From Cryptomeria japonica (lineage: Eukaryota > Streptophyta > Pinopsida > Cupressales > Cupressaceae), in the NCBI RefSeq assembly GCF_030272615.1, contig NC_081413.1, positions 331,325,302-331,389,301 of the forward strand: a DNA stretch of 64,000 nucleotides, read 5' to 3'. Below are positions 1 to 11,393 of the stretch, one piece after another (position 1 is the stretch's first letter; every line of letters starts with the position of its first letter). The notes under the pieces are model-generated. The model saw only the letters and a program-made list of their open reading frames with translations, was not told the DNA's origin and searched no databases. The translations under genes were made by a program, and so were the position numbers.

Positions 1-770
1 GTGAACCAGAGAGCTGGTGAGATTGATATTCTGAAATACAATTACATCTAAAACACTTGAATGGGAAGCCTTCATAATTAACAAACTGATACCAATATCC
101 ATGCTTGAAAACAACTCAAATGGAGTGGGATATGGGTTTGGAAATATACACACCCTTACATTACTGCTGTAAAAGTTGATTTCATCAGATTTAAATTTAA
201 CAAAATCTCCAACTATAGCCAACAATTTACTCATTTCTAAGTTTACCAAGCCCAATGGAAGCCTATTAAAGCAAATCTATAGAGGCACCTTAGTAACAAC
301 TTCATTCTCTGGGTCAAAAAAGGGTATCCATGGACACATATATAGGCCACTTCTGCCAAAGAGACAAGGACCGTGTGTTCATACAAAATTCAGATCAACA
401 ATGAATGAAAACTGCACCAACAAGAAGCCCTCAGATAATAATACAAAAGAAGGCCAGGCTACATTGCTCTAAACAAATCCATCCAAATATAGATTTCAAA
501 GAATGGAGATGAGATCTCTTTCCAATAATTTACAAACCAAAGAGCAGCATTCTTGTTACCTCAAAAGCTGTGCAAAACATCATCTGTCTCCGTAACCTTA
601 TCGCTTCTAGGCTTTGCAACTGGGGGAGAAGCAACCAGAGTGGGAGACATGCAGCCAAAAGAATTTCACATTTGAGATTTACAAAAGCCCCCACAGCTGT
701 GAAAAGGATTTCTGACATTTTTGCATTCAAAAAAATTTGTTGCTGCTTAAGGACCTGAGGTGGAATGGCT
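1..770. other. No gene recognised
   Basis: No domain or motif was recognised on either strand. Short open frames around 176-472 (plus) and 530-847 (minus) have no similarity I can name. The 3' part of the minus frame lies in the duplicated block that starts at 771, so it is probably repeat-derived. Confidence 0.5.
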
Positions 771-2394
771 CCAAAAGGCGAGGAGCTCCGAACACCCACT
801 GTGATCAGATTATGAGACAGGTTTCTTCTCAAGCTAAGGAAGCACATTCCCAGATATAATGAAGCTCTGCACCTCCAAAAGTCAGAGGTTCCTTTATATT
901 ACATGAATTTGTCGGCCCAGCTTTGTCTTTCTTCCTGCAAAGGTATGACACTCACCTACCAATCGCTTACCAAGCTCTAAGACACATTTTTGTCATCTTC
1001 TCCATCACTTGCTTTGGCTCTCCTCAACGCTCTATTTCACACCAATTTCCCCTTGTTTAACTGTTAACACTTTGTATCATTGAACTTGGTTGTTTAATAA
1101 TGAGTGTTAATCAAAATTTATTGCTTAGTTATTTTCAAAAGTCAAAATATAGTACTTATAAATTGTGCGAATTTGCTTTATTCATTGTGTAATTTTAATT
1201 AGATCTAAGTTGCTGAATCGTGGGGTTTTTCGGGCGATTCCAGGTACAAAACGTATAGTACTTATAAATTGTGCGAATTTGCTTTATTCATTGTGTAATT
1301 TTAATTAGATCTAAGTTGCTGAATCGTGGGGTTTTTCGGGCGATTCCAGGTACAAAACGTACCGGAATCAGATTCTGAAATGAATCTCCTGTGGGTACAT
1401 CCAGGGTTTGCATTTTTAGATGCTGAAATGTTTATTGATTCTAGTTTGATCTTTTTGATATTGAAACCTGAATTTAAAATAATATGTTATGTTTCAAAAT
1501 TTGAAATTTGTAATGGTTTTGTTTAGCATATGTATTGGTATATGACACTCTAAACTTAATTCTATTTTTTAGCTACATATGTATACATACATACAATAAA
1601 CATACCGAAAATGTACCCAACCCCCAAAAGGTGAGTAGCTCCGAACACATTCCAAAAGGCGAGGAGCTCTGAACACCCGCTGTAATCAGATTACGAGACA
1701 GGTTTCTTCTCAAGCTAAGGAAACACATTCCCAGATATAATGAAGCTCTGCACCTCCAAAAGCCAGAGGCTCCTTTATGTTGCATGAATTTGTTGGCCCA
1801 GCTTTGTCTTTCTTCCTGCAAAGGTATGACACTCACATGCCAATCGCTCACCAAGCTCTAAGACACATTTTTGTCATCTTCTCCATCACTTGCTTTGGCT
1901 CTCCTGCATGCTCTATTTCACACCAATTTCCCATTGTTTTACACCTCGTATTATTGAACTTGGTTGTTTAATCATAAGTGTTGATTAAAATTTATTGCTT
2001 ATTTATTTTCAAAAGTAAAAAATATAGTACTTATAAATTGTACGAATTTGCAATGTTAATTAGATCTAAGTTGCTGAATCGTAGGGTTTTCCGGGCGATT
2101 CTAGATACAAAACATACCAGAATCGGATTCTGAAATGAATCTCCTGTGGATACATCCAAGGTTTGTGTTTCTAGATGCTGAAATGTTTCTGAAATGTTTC
2201 GTGATTCTAGTTTGATCTTTTTGATATTGAAAACTGAATTTAAATTAGTATGTTATGTTTCAAAATTCGAAATTTGTAATGGTTTTGTTTAGCATATGTA
2301 TTGGTATATGACATTCTAAACTTAATTCTATTTTTTAGCTACATATATATACATACACGCAATAAACGTACCAAAAATGTACCCAACCCCCAAA
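771..2394. repeat. Imperfect tandem duplication, units of about 0.86 and 0.74 kb
   Basis: Unit A (about 771-1629) and unit B (about 1652-2394) both begin with CCAAAAGGCGAGGAGCTC and both end in the shared ATGTACCCAACCCCCAAAA. In between they share the same order of blocks: the GACAGGTTTCTTCTCAAGC block, a CTTTGTCTTTCTTCCTGCAAAGG block, the AGATCTAAGTTGCTGAATCG block and the TAGCTACATAT block. A short partial third copy (1623-1648) sits at the junction. The copies differ by scattered substitutions, so the duplication is not recent. No coding potential was recognised. Confidence 0.8.
1150..1361. repeat. 106-bp tandem duplication inside unit A
   Basis: The stretch starting TAGTACTTATAAATTGTGCG occurs at 1150 and again at 1256, nearly identical, ending in GGTACAAAACGTA. 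Unit B of the larger repeat carries only one copy (about 2022-2115). The 106-bp duplication therefore arose in unit A after, or independently of, the larger duplication. Confidence 0.85.
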
Positions 2395-3832
2395 ACAATT
2401 TCTGCCGTACCGACATTTCACACCCATGTAACCATACCCGTTCCTGTACCAATTCAGCAACTTAGAGATAAAGTAAAATAATTAAAATGAATTATATTCC
2501 TTATTATTAAAATTAAAGAAAGAGTTAGAGCTATATTAGATTTGATTAGAGGATAAATATTTATAATAGAACTAGATATTATTTAAATATTGAAGTGCTT
2601 TTGACTAAGGATTGTGCATGGATCAAATCATATTATTTAAATTTACATTTTTAAATAACTGAATAAATTAATTGGATATGATTTAATTGAAGAGAGATAA
2701 CATAAGATTTATAAACTAGAATAATTACAAAAGCATATAGAACCTTCAGAAAAAATTATAAACAGAGGCTTCAATAATCAGCTTGAGGGAGACTTGAGGG
2801 AGATTAGCATATTAGTTGTAAGAATATTGTAGAGAGAGATTGAAAGTTTGACTAATTCAACAAGGATTTCAAGCTTGCATTGAAAGGCTGGATCTTGAAA
2901 ATGGAATACTAATAGGAATGTTATTAATATTGGAATAGAATGAATTTAGATTGTCTAAGGTCCACCTTTGTTGATTCCTTGTTGCACCATATATCAAGGT
3001 ATTAATATGTGATGTATATTGATCTATTCTGATGACACTATATATTTACGAGATCATATGATTTTTACATTATATGACAGTTTTTATTGCATGGTTATAC
3101 TTGTTTCAAGTTCATTATTTTCAAATAATGCTATGTGGTTTTTAGACATGGATATATAATTTTATATGCTAATAATTAATTCATGACTTTTGTTGTACCA
3201 TATCATCATTATGGATAATTATGAACCTATTTGGATGCATGTGCATCACATGTATTATTTATTGTATAGATTTGAAAATCAGTTTATATGATGTTATCTC
3301 TGAGATGAATTTTACCGAGGTTAATTCCACACATATTATAACACAAGAGATGCAGTGTGCATGGCATGTATGAAAATTCTCCTCGTCTTCCATTGAATCA
3401 TCACTGTTATTTTGACTCATTATTTGATGTGGTTTGATATATGCAATGAGTGTACAAGAAACAAGTATAAGCCAAAATGGGATTTAATTCAAAGGTAGTA
3501 ATTCCATCATCTTAATTCATAATTGGAATGATTTAGATGTATCTACATGCATACCAGTATAGCTACATACCCAAGTTGTGTATGACCCTGGGTACCCTTT
3601 TGAATACCTCATAAATGTTTTCCATTACGTCTGACATTTAAAGTATGATGTCAATAAATGTTCCAAGTATTTAGAAATTATTAAAATTAATCAATGCATT
3701 TGTTTGAGTGTTTGCAATTGAAATTAAAAATGCTTGGGTGAATTTGTTTGGAAATGACACTTTTGAGCATTCAAAAAGGAAATTTCAGGTCATTGGCTGA
3801 AATTTGGCTATGGGTTTCTCATTAACGGGAAT
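2395..3832. other. No gene recognised; AT-rich
   Basis: AT-rich sequence without a usable open frame or recognisable domain. It is the left flank of the chromovirus that begins at 3838; the same host sequence resumes at 10884 after that element. Confidence 0.5.
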
Positions 3833-3837
3833 GGCAT
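3833..3837. repeat. Target-site duplication GGCAT, left copy of CH1
   Basis: GGCAT directly precedes the LTR start TGTGATAACCCC. The same five bases follow the other LTR at 10884-10888. Five base pairs is the usual duplication length for Ty3/gypsy integrase. Confidence 0.85.
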
Positions 3838-5085
3838 TGTGATAACCCCTACTGTATCCCCTGATGTACATTTTATTAAACACACCAATAATAATAAATA
3901 GCAATTATTAAAAATAATGTTAATAGATTAAATAATGTTAATATATTGCAAAAGGAAATAAATCATTAAATAGTATTAATATATTAAATAAGGTTAATAT
4001 AAATAAAGGATTAAACCGTGTTAATATATTTAATATATTAAATAATTAAGAAATGTATTATTTAATGAATAATATTAATTAATGAATTAAGATGTTATAT
4101 GCTGTGAATACACCACGGTTACACCCCTTCCTGCGGAAGGGACCCGTGGAGGGACGCAACCCTTCCCCTCCACGGGGTATAAGGGAGGCAACCGCAGCAA
4201 GGGAGTGGGGGGAAAAGGAAGGAGCGCAGGAAGCGGACGGCAAGCTGCGGACTGCGGACCGCAAACAGGTAAGCGTTTAACTTACATGCCACAAGGATGT
4301 ATATGTGTGTGGACGTGTGTGCCACACACACATATACATTAATGAGGATCCTATCGTATGTGAGATAGTATGCCAATCTCTGGGGCAGATTTATAGTAGT
4401 ATAATAACATTGTCTCATGGGTATGTAATAAATAAGTATATGTATGTATGCAGCATATTTGTAAATATTTAGGAACAATAATAGTAATTAAGGAATATGT
4501 AGATGCAGACATAAAATATCGATGATAATGAAATATAAAATGTTATATGAATAACAATAATTTGGCTATGTGATGGAGGCTATTGGGAGAAAGGTCCCTT
4601 AGCCTAATTCAGGGATTATGATAATCCCTGGTAGGCAATATATACTGAGTATTTATACGCATATATGTTAAGGCTTGGGCGTCAAAAGCTCACCCAAGAA
4701 GAGACGGATCTGGCCGGTCCTCTTTGGTAGACTTGGATGATAAGATGTATCATCCAAGGCAAGGAATTGATCATATATGATGGTCTTCCTTGGTAGGCTT
4801 GGATGTAAGATGTAACATCCAAGACAGGAATCGAATTATCCATCGATTTCCTGTTATGGCTTGGAACCAAGATGGGTTCCAAGAAGGCAAATATTACAAC
4901 CGCCTAAGGACATGTCCCAGTACTGCACTCGTATCCTTTTTATTAAATAAGAATTGAGATTAGTTTTAATTAAGTAATTGAAGTTTAATTGCAAATTAGA
5001 TTATATATATATATATATATATATTTGTTGCATTCTAACCGTTTGTTTTGCAGGACAGTGATCTCTAACTAGTAGGGACATTACA
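3838..5085 (+). repeat. CH1 5' LTR
   Basis: Begins TGTGATAACCCCTACTG and ends CTAGTAGGGACATTACA. The two ends form an imperfect inverted repeat longer than the usual TG..CA. It contains a GC-rich hairpin and TATA region (4126-4183) and a (TA)n run near 5005-5025. The same sequence recurs at 9620-10883. Confidence 0.93.
4126..4183 (+). promoter_or_regulatory. Putative LTR promoter: two GC-rich hairpins then TATAAG
   Basis: In an AT-rich LTR this island holds a small palindrome (CCTTCC 4126-4131 with GGAAGG 4135-4140). A 10-bp stem follows (CCCGTGGAGG 4143-4152 with CCTCCACGGG 4167-4176), then TATAAG at 4178-4183. The 3' LTR keeps the large stem (9915-9924 with 9939-9948) and TATAAG at 9950-9955. 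Placement fits a U3 core promoter; the role of the stems is inferred. Confidence 0.55.
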
Positions 5086-5086
5086 G

Positions 5087-5098
5087 TGGTATCAGAGC
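5087..5098 (+). other. CH1 primer-binding site
   Basis: TGGTATCAGAGC follows the 5' LTR after one base. It is the usual plant retrotransposon PBS, complementary to the 3' end of initiator methionine tRNA, and it fixes both the LTR boundary and the plus orientation. Confidence 0.92.
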
Positions 5099-5134
5099 AT
5101 AATCCTGCCAACCTGTGGAAAGGAGTCTTAGTTT

Positions 5135-6240
5135 ATGATCACATATCAGAGAAAGAAAGGCACGAAAGCAATGGCCGATCAATTAGCCAAACAACTTCAG
5201 ACTTTCATGGAGCAAACCAATGAGAAATTCGAAAGAATGAGCCAATTAATCCTCCAAAGTACAAACAGCAACAACAGAGATATTCCAAACCCTAGAAGAG
5301 AGACACACTCTAATCACGCCGATAACGAACGATCTCCTCAAAGTTCTAGACAAACAATTCCCGAATTTCTTCCTGGAGAAGAACATGTGGGGGATGAAGA
5401 GGAGCAAGCCACACTTGGGGTGGAAGAAATCGCCCAAATTTATGCTAGATTAGAGCCAGAAGTTCAGAGGGTGGTTTTCTTCAGGGACTTCTGTGAGTCC
5501 AAGACTAATGAAGGTAGAAGAAGGAAGCCTATGGGTAAAGACCTCAAAGCTAAAGTTAACAAAATGTCCCTACCATGCTTTGATGGGTCAAGGAAGGATA
5601 TTGCCCAAGCTTGGGTCCAAAAACTAGATACATACCTTTCATACAGCCCCATGACCGAAGGAGATGCTATAAAATTTGCCATACTCCATTTAACCGGAGC
5701 AGCCCATAATTGGTGGTATAACGGTCTTATTACCCTAGGCCACAAAAATATCTCCACCTATAATGAGTTTACCCAAAAACTCATCAGCCGGTTTGACCAG
5801 AAAGACTCAAAATGGTACTTCCAAGAGTTAACCCACCTTAAGCAATCAAGAACCATTGAAGACTATATCGACCAATTCGCAAAACCTATCAGTAATGGTC
5901 CCCGACCTATCCCAGAGAAGGCTTACTTACATGTTTTTAGAAGGCTTGAAAGATTCTATTAAAAATTTTGTAAAGCCCTTGGAACCACATAATTTAGTAG
6001 AGGCTATTAAGAAAACTAGGATGGTCGAATTTAGTGCCCCCAAGAACATCTCAACCAAAACACCGCATAGGAATGAGGGACCCCAGAGGGACCACCGGGA
6101 GAGGCCCTGCCGCTTTTGCAAAAAACCTTGGAGTTTGAATCACCGATGTAAGGAGAGACAAGAACTCATGGAGAAAGGGTAATGTTTCAAATGCAAGGCC
6201 CCATGGGGGAAGGGCCATGAATGTAAAAGAGGACAGTTAA
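5135..6240 (+). pseudogene. CH1 Gag, frameshifted
   Basis: The Gag polyprotein would form the cytoplasmic particle that packages element RNA. The frame opens at 5135; a second ATG at 5171 (MADQLAKQL) follows shortly and is the more Gag-like start. The retrotransposon gag core lies at about 5630-5900, with ILHLTGAAHNWWYNG and later HLKQSRTIEDYIDQF. Near 5900-5960 the reading shifts frame and continues to 6182. Two zinc knuckles follow: CRFCKKPWSLNHRC (about 6111) and, after an in-frame TAA at 6180, CFKCKAPWGKGHEC (about 6187). This CxxC...GHxC spacing is typical of chromoviruses. At least one frameshift and one stop make it non-functional. Confidence 0.88.
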
Positions 6241-6314
6241 ATAACGTAGAAGAAATACGAGATGAGGAAAGACCCTATAAAAGGGCCAGGTTTGAGAGCA
6301 ACGAGCTAGGTACC

Positions 6315-8178
6315 TTGGCAATCATCACTCAAGGAAATGAGAATAGATGCTTCAAACTCAAAGGGATAATCAAAGGACAGAAAGTAATCGCTTTGGTAGA
6401 CACAGGAGCCTCACGTGATTTCATTAGCAAACATTTAGCAACAAAGAGAACGTTAAAAACGCAAGAGTTTGGAGGATTTGAAGTGATCATGGGCAACGGA
6501 GTCATAGACAGGTGCACTAAAATTATACCTCAATTGGAAGTCACCCTGGGGGGACATACAATTAAGAGGAACTTCTTTGTGGTGAACTTAGAGAACGACA
6601 TCGTTTTGGGGATGCCATGGATAAACTCATTGGGTCGGTTCACCATGGACAGTCCGAATCGAGAGATATGCTTCCAACATGAAGGGAAAGAGATAACATT
6701 AAAAGGAATTCCCGATGGCTCTCCAAAGATAGTATCATGTAATAAAATGGAGAAAATCCTTAGGCACAATCAAGGAGAATGGGTTGCCCAATGTATGGTC
6801 TTGGATAAATCTCCGACCAAAGGTCAAACCGTTCATAGTGATATACAACCCATCCTTAGGAGACACAAAAAAAAATTCGAAGACATTCCCCCGGGCTTAC
6901 CCCCAAAAAAGGGATTTGAACACTCCATTGAATTGGAAGGAGCAAAACCCGTCATTACCACTCCTTACCACCACCCCCACAAATTCAAAGAGGAGATTGA
7001 AAAAACCATAAAAGAGTTATTAGAAATGGGAACATCCAACCAAGCAACAGCCCCTTTGCGCTTCATCAGTGGTATTGGTCAAGAAGAAAGACGAGACGAT
7101 GAGAACGTGCATAGATTACAGGGCCCTAAATAAAAAGACTATTAAAAACCGATACCCCATTCCAAGAATTGACGAATTAATGGATGAACTACACGAAGCA
7201 AGATATTTCTCTAAAATTGATCTAAGGTCAGGATACCATCAGATTAGAATGAGGGAAGAGGATATTCCCAAAACAGCATTCAGATGTCACTATGGGCATT
7301 TCGAGTTTTTGGTCCTACCATTTGGTCTCACGAACGCCCCGGCCACTTTTCAGTCATGCATGAATCATACGTTCAGGCAACAATTGAGGAAATTTCTTCT
7401 AATATTCTTTGATGATATACTTATTTATAGCAAGACATGGGAAGAACATCTCCGGCACATTGAGGAGGTATTAAATATTCTTGAGTCTGAATCATTATAT
7501 GCCAAAGTCTCCAAGTGCGAATTTGGGATGAAAGAAATCATCTACCTAGGACACAAAATTAGTGAAGCCGGAGTAAGTGTTGATGAAGAAAAGATCAGGG
7601 TCATCAAGGAATGGCCCACCCCTAGAACCTTAACACAATTAAGGGGATTTGTGGGACTATGCAGCTACTATAGACGTTTTGTAAAAGGGTTCTCTAAGAT
7701 TGCAGCACCCCTTACTGATCTAACTAAGAAAGGGACTTTCACATGGAATGACCAAGCCCAAAAGGTTTTTGAACAACTTAAAATAACCATGAGCTCATGT
7801 CCAGTATTGACCATTCCCGATTTCTCTATACCTTTTGAACTACAATGTGATGCATTAGGGGAGGGAATTGGGGCAGTCCTCATGCAAAAGAAACACCCCC
7901 TAGCCTTTGAGAGCCGTAAACTTACCGAAGCAAAAAGACACTACACTATTTATGACAAAGAAATGCTAGCCATAATGCACGCCTTGGCCAAATTTCGCCA
8001 ATACCTTGTCTGTGCGAAGTTTAGTGTGAAAACCGATCATAACAGCCTACGCTTCTTCTTGAGCCAAAAGGATCTTAATGATAGGCAACAAAAATGGGTG
8101 AGCAAAATACAAGCCTACAACTTTGATATAGAATATGTAAAAGGGGTAAATAATGGGGCAGCAGATGCATTATCCTGA
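6315..8178 (+). pseudogene. CH1 protease, reverse transcriptase and RNase H (pol part 1), frameshifted
   Basis: Protease: ALVDTGASRDFIS near 6390-6430 keeps the catalytic DTG. The protease frame runs to about 7060, where the RT N-terminus goes out of frame; RT continues in another frame from 7069. RT motifs in order: [34 protein letters not shown], and the active site FFDDILIYS (usual YxDD, so the first aromatic is Phe). RNase H follows with [11 protein letters not shown], the [12 protein letters not shown] block, and KTDHNS. The frame ends ADALS then TGA at 8176-8178, where relatives normally continue ADALSR, consistent with CGA to TGA. One frameshift plus this nonsense codon disable Pol. 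Confidence 0.93.
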
Positions 8179-9608
8179 AGAGCCCACCTCAATACCCTTA
8201 CCAGCATTTCAAAGGACTGGAAGGAAGAAATCCTTAATGAATATGACCAAGATCCACAAGCAAAGGAAATTTTGAAGGGAAACCCTCCCAATGAAGATTT
8301 TAAAGTTAGGGGAGATCTCATCTTGTACAAGGGAAGGGTATACTTGACCCCTCATACCACATTCAAAAGCAAAATCCTAAAGGAATTCCATGATAACCCC
8401 CTGGCAGGACATCAAGGATACTATAAAACTTATAAACACATTAGGAAAAAGTATGCATGGAAAGACCAAAAAAGAGATGTCCAAAAATACGTACAAGAAT
8501 GCCTAGCCTGTCAACGCAATAAAACCGAACTCATCCACCCAGCTGGTTTGCTTCAACCATTACCTATTCCCAATCAAAAGTGGGAGAGCATTTCTATGGA
8601 TTTCATAACAGGGTTGCCAAGGACACAAGGAAAGGATAGAATTTTTGTGGTGGTAGACAGACTCACGAAGTATGCCCATTTCCTTGCAGTCTCCACAGAA
8701 TACAAAGCCTACCAAATAGCCGATCTATTCTTCAGGGAAATTTTCAGACTCCACGGACTCCCTCAAAATATTGTCAGTGACAAAGATAGCAAGTTTATTA
8801 GCCAATTCTGGCAGGAACAGTTTTGACCCCTAGTACCAGTTATCATCCTCAAATCGATGGGCAAACTAAAATAGTGAACAAACGGATAGAGGGCTACCTA
8901 AGGAATTATGTTACAGGGCAATAGACTGCTTGGGTTAAGTGGCTACACCTAGGAGAACATTGTTACAACACGACACACCACATGTCAATAGGGATGAGTC
9001 CTTTCCAAGCCTTGTACGGCTATGAGGCCACAAGCTTTGGAGAGTTAATAACCCAAGAAAGCAAAGTACCAAGAGCACAAGATTTTGTTCAACAGAGTAG
9101 GGACATCATGAAGACCTTGAAAGAGAATTTACAACAAGCCCAAAATCAACAAAAGATCTATGCAGACAGGAAGCGTACGGAAAGGACGTTCGAGGCCGGA
9201 GATCTGGTGTTTTTAAGGCTACAACCATATAAACAATCTTCCCTCAAGAAGAATGGGGCTGAATAATTGAAACCCCGGTTCTATTGACCCTACAAGGTAA
9301 TTCGAAGGATTGGGGAAGTAGCTTATGAAATAGAACTCCCCAAAGACAGTAAAATACATAATGTGTTCCATGTCTCCCGACTTAAAAAGGTTCTCGGGTA
9401 ACACTTGGTTCCATGCAGCGAACTACCTCCCCAAGATGATGAAGGGAAACTCACTTTGTACCTTGAGATCATTCTAGATACATGGAAAAAGGAGTTTAGG
9501 AACCGAACCATTACCGAATACCTGATTAAATGGAGGAATCTCCCAAATGAGGATGCTACTTGGGAGAAGGAGGAAGATCTAAATATGCTTGAGGACAAGC
9601 AAAATTGA
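8179..9608 (+). pseudogene. CH1 integrase and chromodomain (pol part 2), broken
   Basis: Integrase would insert element cDNA into chromatin; the C-terminal chromodomain would bind modified histone tails and steer targeting. The zinc-binding region at 8400-8520 reads GHQGYYKTYKHIRKKYAW then CLACQRNK. Catalytic Asp1 is in SMDFITGLPR and Asp2 in IVSDKDSKF. After FWQEQF a stop and frameshift interrupt (8824). The third catalytic position reads DGQTKIVN instead of DGQTE, so the DDE glutamate is Lys. The GDLVFLRLQPYKQSS segment lies near 9200. The chromodomain (about 9490-9590) reads EYLIKWRNLPNEDATWEKE. Several further stops (for example at 9264 and 9400) separate the pieces. Confidence 0.92.
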
Positions 9609-9619
9609 GACGGAGGGAC
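9607..9619 (+). other. CH1 polypurine tract
   Basis: GAGACGGAGGGAC lies immediately before the 3' LTR start (TGTGATA at 9620) and just after the Pol stop. This is the expected site of plus-strand DNA priming. Confidence 0.85.
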
Positions 9620-10883
9620 TGTGATAAGTTGATAACCCCTACTGTATCCCCTGATGTACATTTTATTAAACACACCAATAATAATAAATAGCAATTATTA
9701 AAAATAATGTTAATATATTGCAAAAGGAAATAAATCATTAAATAGTATTAATATATTAAATAAGGTTCATATAAATAAAGGATTAAACCATGTTAATATA
9801 TTTAATATATTAAATAATTAAGAAATGTATTATTTAATGAATAATATTAATTAATGAATTAAGATGTTATATGCTGCGAATACACCACGGTTACACCCCT
9901 TCCCGCGGAAGGGACCCGTGGAGGGACGCAACCCTTCCCCTCCACGGGGTATAAGGGAGGCAACCGTAGCAAGGGAGTGGGGGGAAAAGGAAGGAGCACG
10001 GGAAGACTACGGACGACAAGCTACAGACTGCGGACTGCAAACAGGTAAGCGTTTAACTTACACGCCACAAGGATGTATATGTGTGTGGACGTGTGTGCCA
10101 CACACACACATATACATTAATGCATTAATGAGGATCCTGTCGTATGTGAGATAGTATGCCAATCTCTGGGGCAGATTTATAGTAGTATAATAACATTGTC
10201 TCATGGGTATGTAATAAATAAGTATATGTATGTATGCAGCATATTTGTAAATATTTAGGAACAATAATAGTAATTAGATGTAGACATAAAATATAGATGA
10301 TAATGAAATATAAAATGTTATATGAATAACGATAATTTGGCTATGTGATGGAGGCTATTGGGTGAAAGGTCCCTTAGCCTAATTCAGGGATTATGATAAT
10401 CCCTGGTAGGTAGTATATACTGAGTATTTATATGCATATATGTTAAGGCTTGGGTGTCAAAAGCTCACCCAAGAAGAGACGGATCTGGCCGGTCCTCTCT
10501 AGTAGACTTGGATGATAAGATGTATCATCCAAGGCAAGGAATTGATCATATATGATGGTCTTCCTTGGTAGGCTTGGATGTAAGATGTTATATCCAAGAC
10601 AGGAATCGAATTATCCATCGATTTCCTAGTATGGCTTGGAACCAAGATGGGTTCCAAGAAGGCAAGTATTACAACCGCCTAAGGACATGTCCCAGTACTG
10701 CACTCGTATCCTTTTTATTAAATAAGAATTGAGATTAGTTTTAATTAAGTAATTGAAGTTTAATTGCAAATTAGATTAGATATATATATATATTTGTTGC
10801 ATTCTAACAGTTTGTTTTGCAGGACAGTGATCTCTAACTAGTAGGGACATTACGGGTGATCTCTAACTAGTAGGGACATTACG
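9620..10883 (+). repeat. CH1 3' LTR
   Basis: Matches the 5' LTR throughout, including the hairpin/TATA island. Differences: an 8-bp insertion right after the start (TGTGATA-AGTTGATA-ACCCC), absence of an 18-bp AGATTAAATAATGTTAAT stretch, and a 29-bp duplication at the very end. The final base reads G instead of A (ATTACG). Confidence 0.93.
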
Positions 10884-10884
10884 G
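10827..10884. repeat. 29-bp tandem duplication at the end of the CH1 3' LTR
   Basis: GTGATCTCTAACTAGTAGGG...ATTACGG occurs at 10827 and again at 10856, period 29. The 5' LTR has one copy only. Because the GGCAT target duplication follows the second copy, the extra unit belongs to the inserted element rather than to the host flank. Confidence 0.85.
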
Positions 10885-10888
10885 GCAT
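10884..10888. repeat. Target-site duplication GGCAT, right copy of CH1
   Basis: Matches 3833-3837 exactly and abuts the duplicated LTR end. Confidence 0.82.
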
Positions 10889-11393
10889 CTTCTCAAAGCC
10901 TCTAGAAAGTCATAGGTGGCATTCTGGACATGTTTAGTCACTTATTTAAATTAAGACTTGGATTGCATTTGTATTCCATGCGAGTTTGACTTTGAGTAAG
11001 TTTCAATTGAATTTGAATGTGAGTTTGAAGGAGAAATTTGGAAGTTGATGCTATCTTTAAGTTTATGTTTATCGGAAAAAAAACTTGTCAAGTGCTTTAA
11101 GGAGCCTTGGTTCCCTGTGGAATAAATGAGCACGTGTCAACAATTCATTGCACGGGACGTGCAAACTTGAGTTGGGTTTATTCAACCAAAGGAAGAGTAA
11201 AGAGGAGGGGTTACCACTCTTATATTTTGTTATTGGATTCATTAAACGAAAATTGATAGGAGCTTAAGAAAGAAGAAAAGAGAAGAGGGTTTTGAGATTG
11301 ATAAGGATTTAGCAAGCTCGAGACGAGCTCTTGGATTGGAAAGAAAGCTAGGAGTTTGGACAAGCTTGGGAAAACTTGGAAAGTGTAATGTCC
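10889..11393. other. No gene recognised; host flank of CH1
   Basis: Continuation of the sequence interrupted by CH1. No open frame or domain was recognised. Confidence 0.45.

Larger units (their letters stand above)
3838..10883 (+). mobile_element. CH1: full-length but dead Ty3/gypsy chromovirus
   Basis: A 7-kb LTR retrotransposon with all structural parts: LTRs of about 1.25 kb at both ends, an initiator-Met-type PBS, gag, protease, reverse transcriptase, RNase H, integrase, a C-terminal chromodomain, a polypurine tract and a matching 5-bp target duplication. The chromodomain after integrase defines a chromovirus. The coding region is split among several frames, has a stop after RNase H and has lost the third integrase catalytic residue, so it cannot be autonomous. 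The LTRs differ by an 18-bp indel near their start, an 8-bp insertion at the 3' LTR start and scattered substitutions: old, but easily recognisable. Confidence 0.95.
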
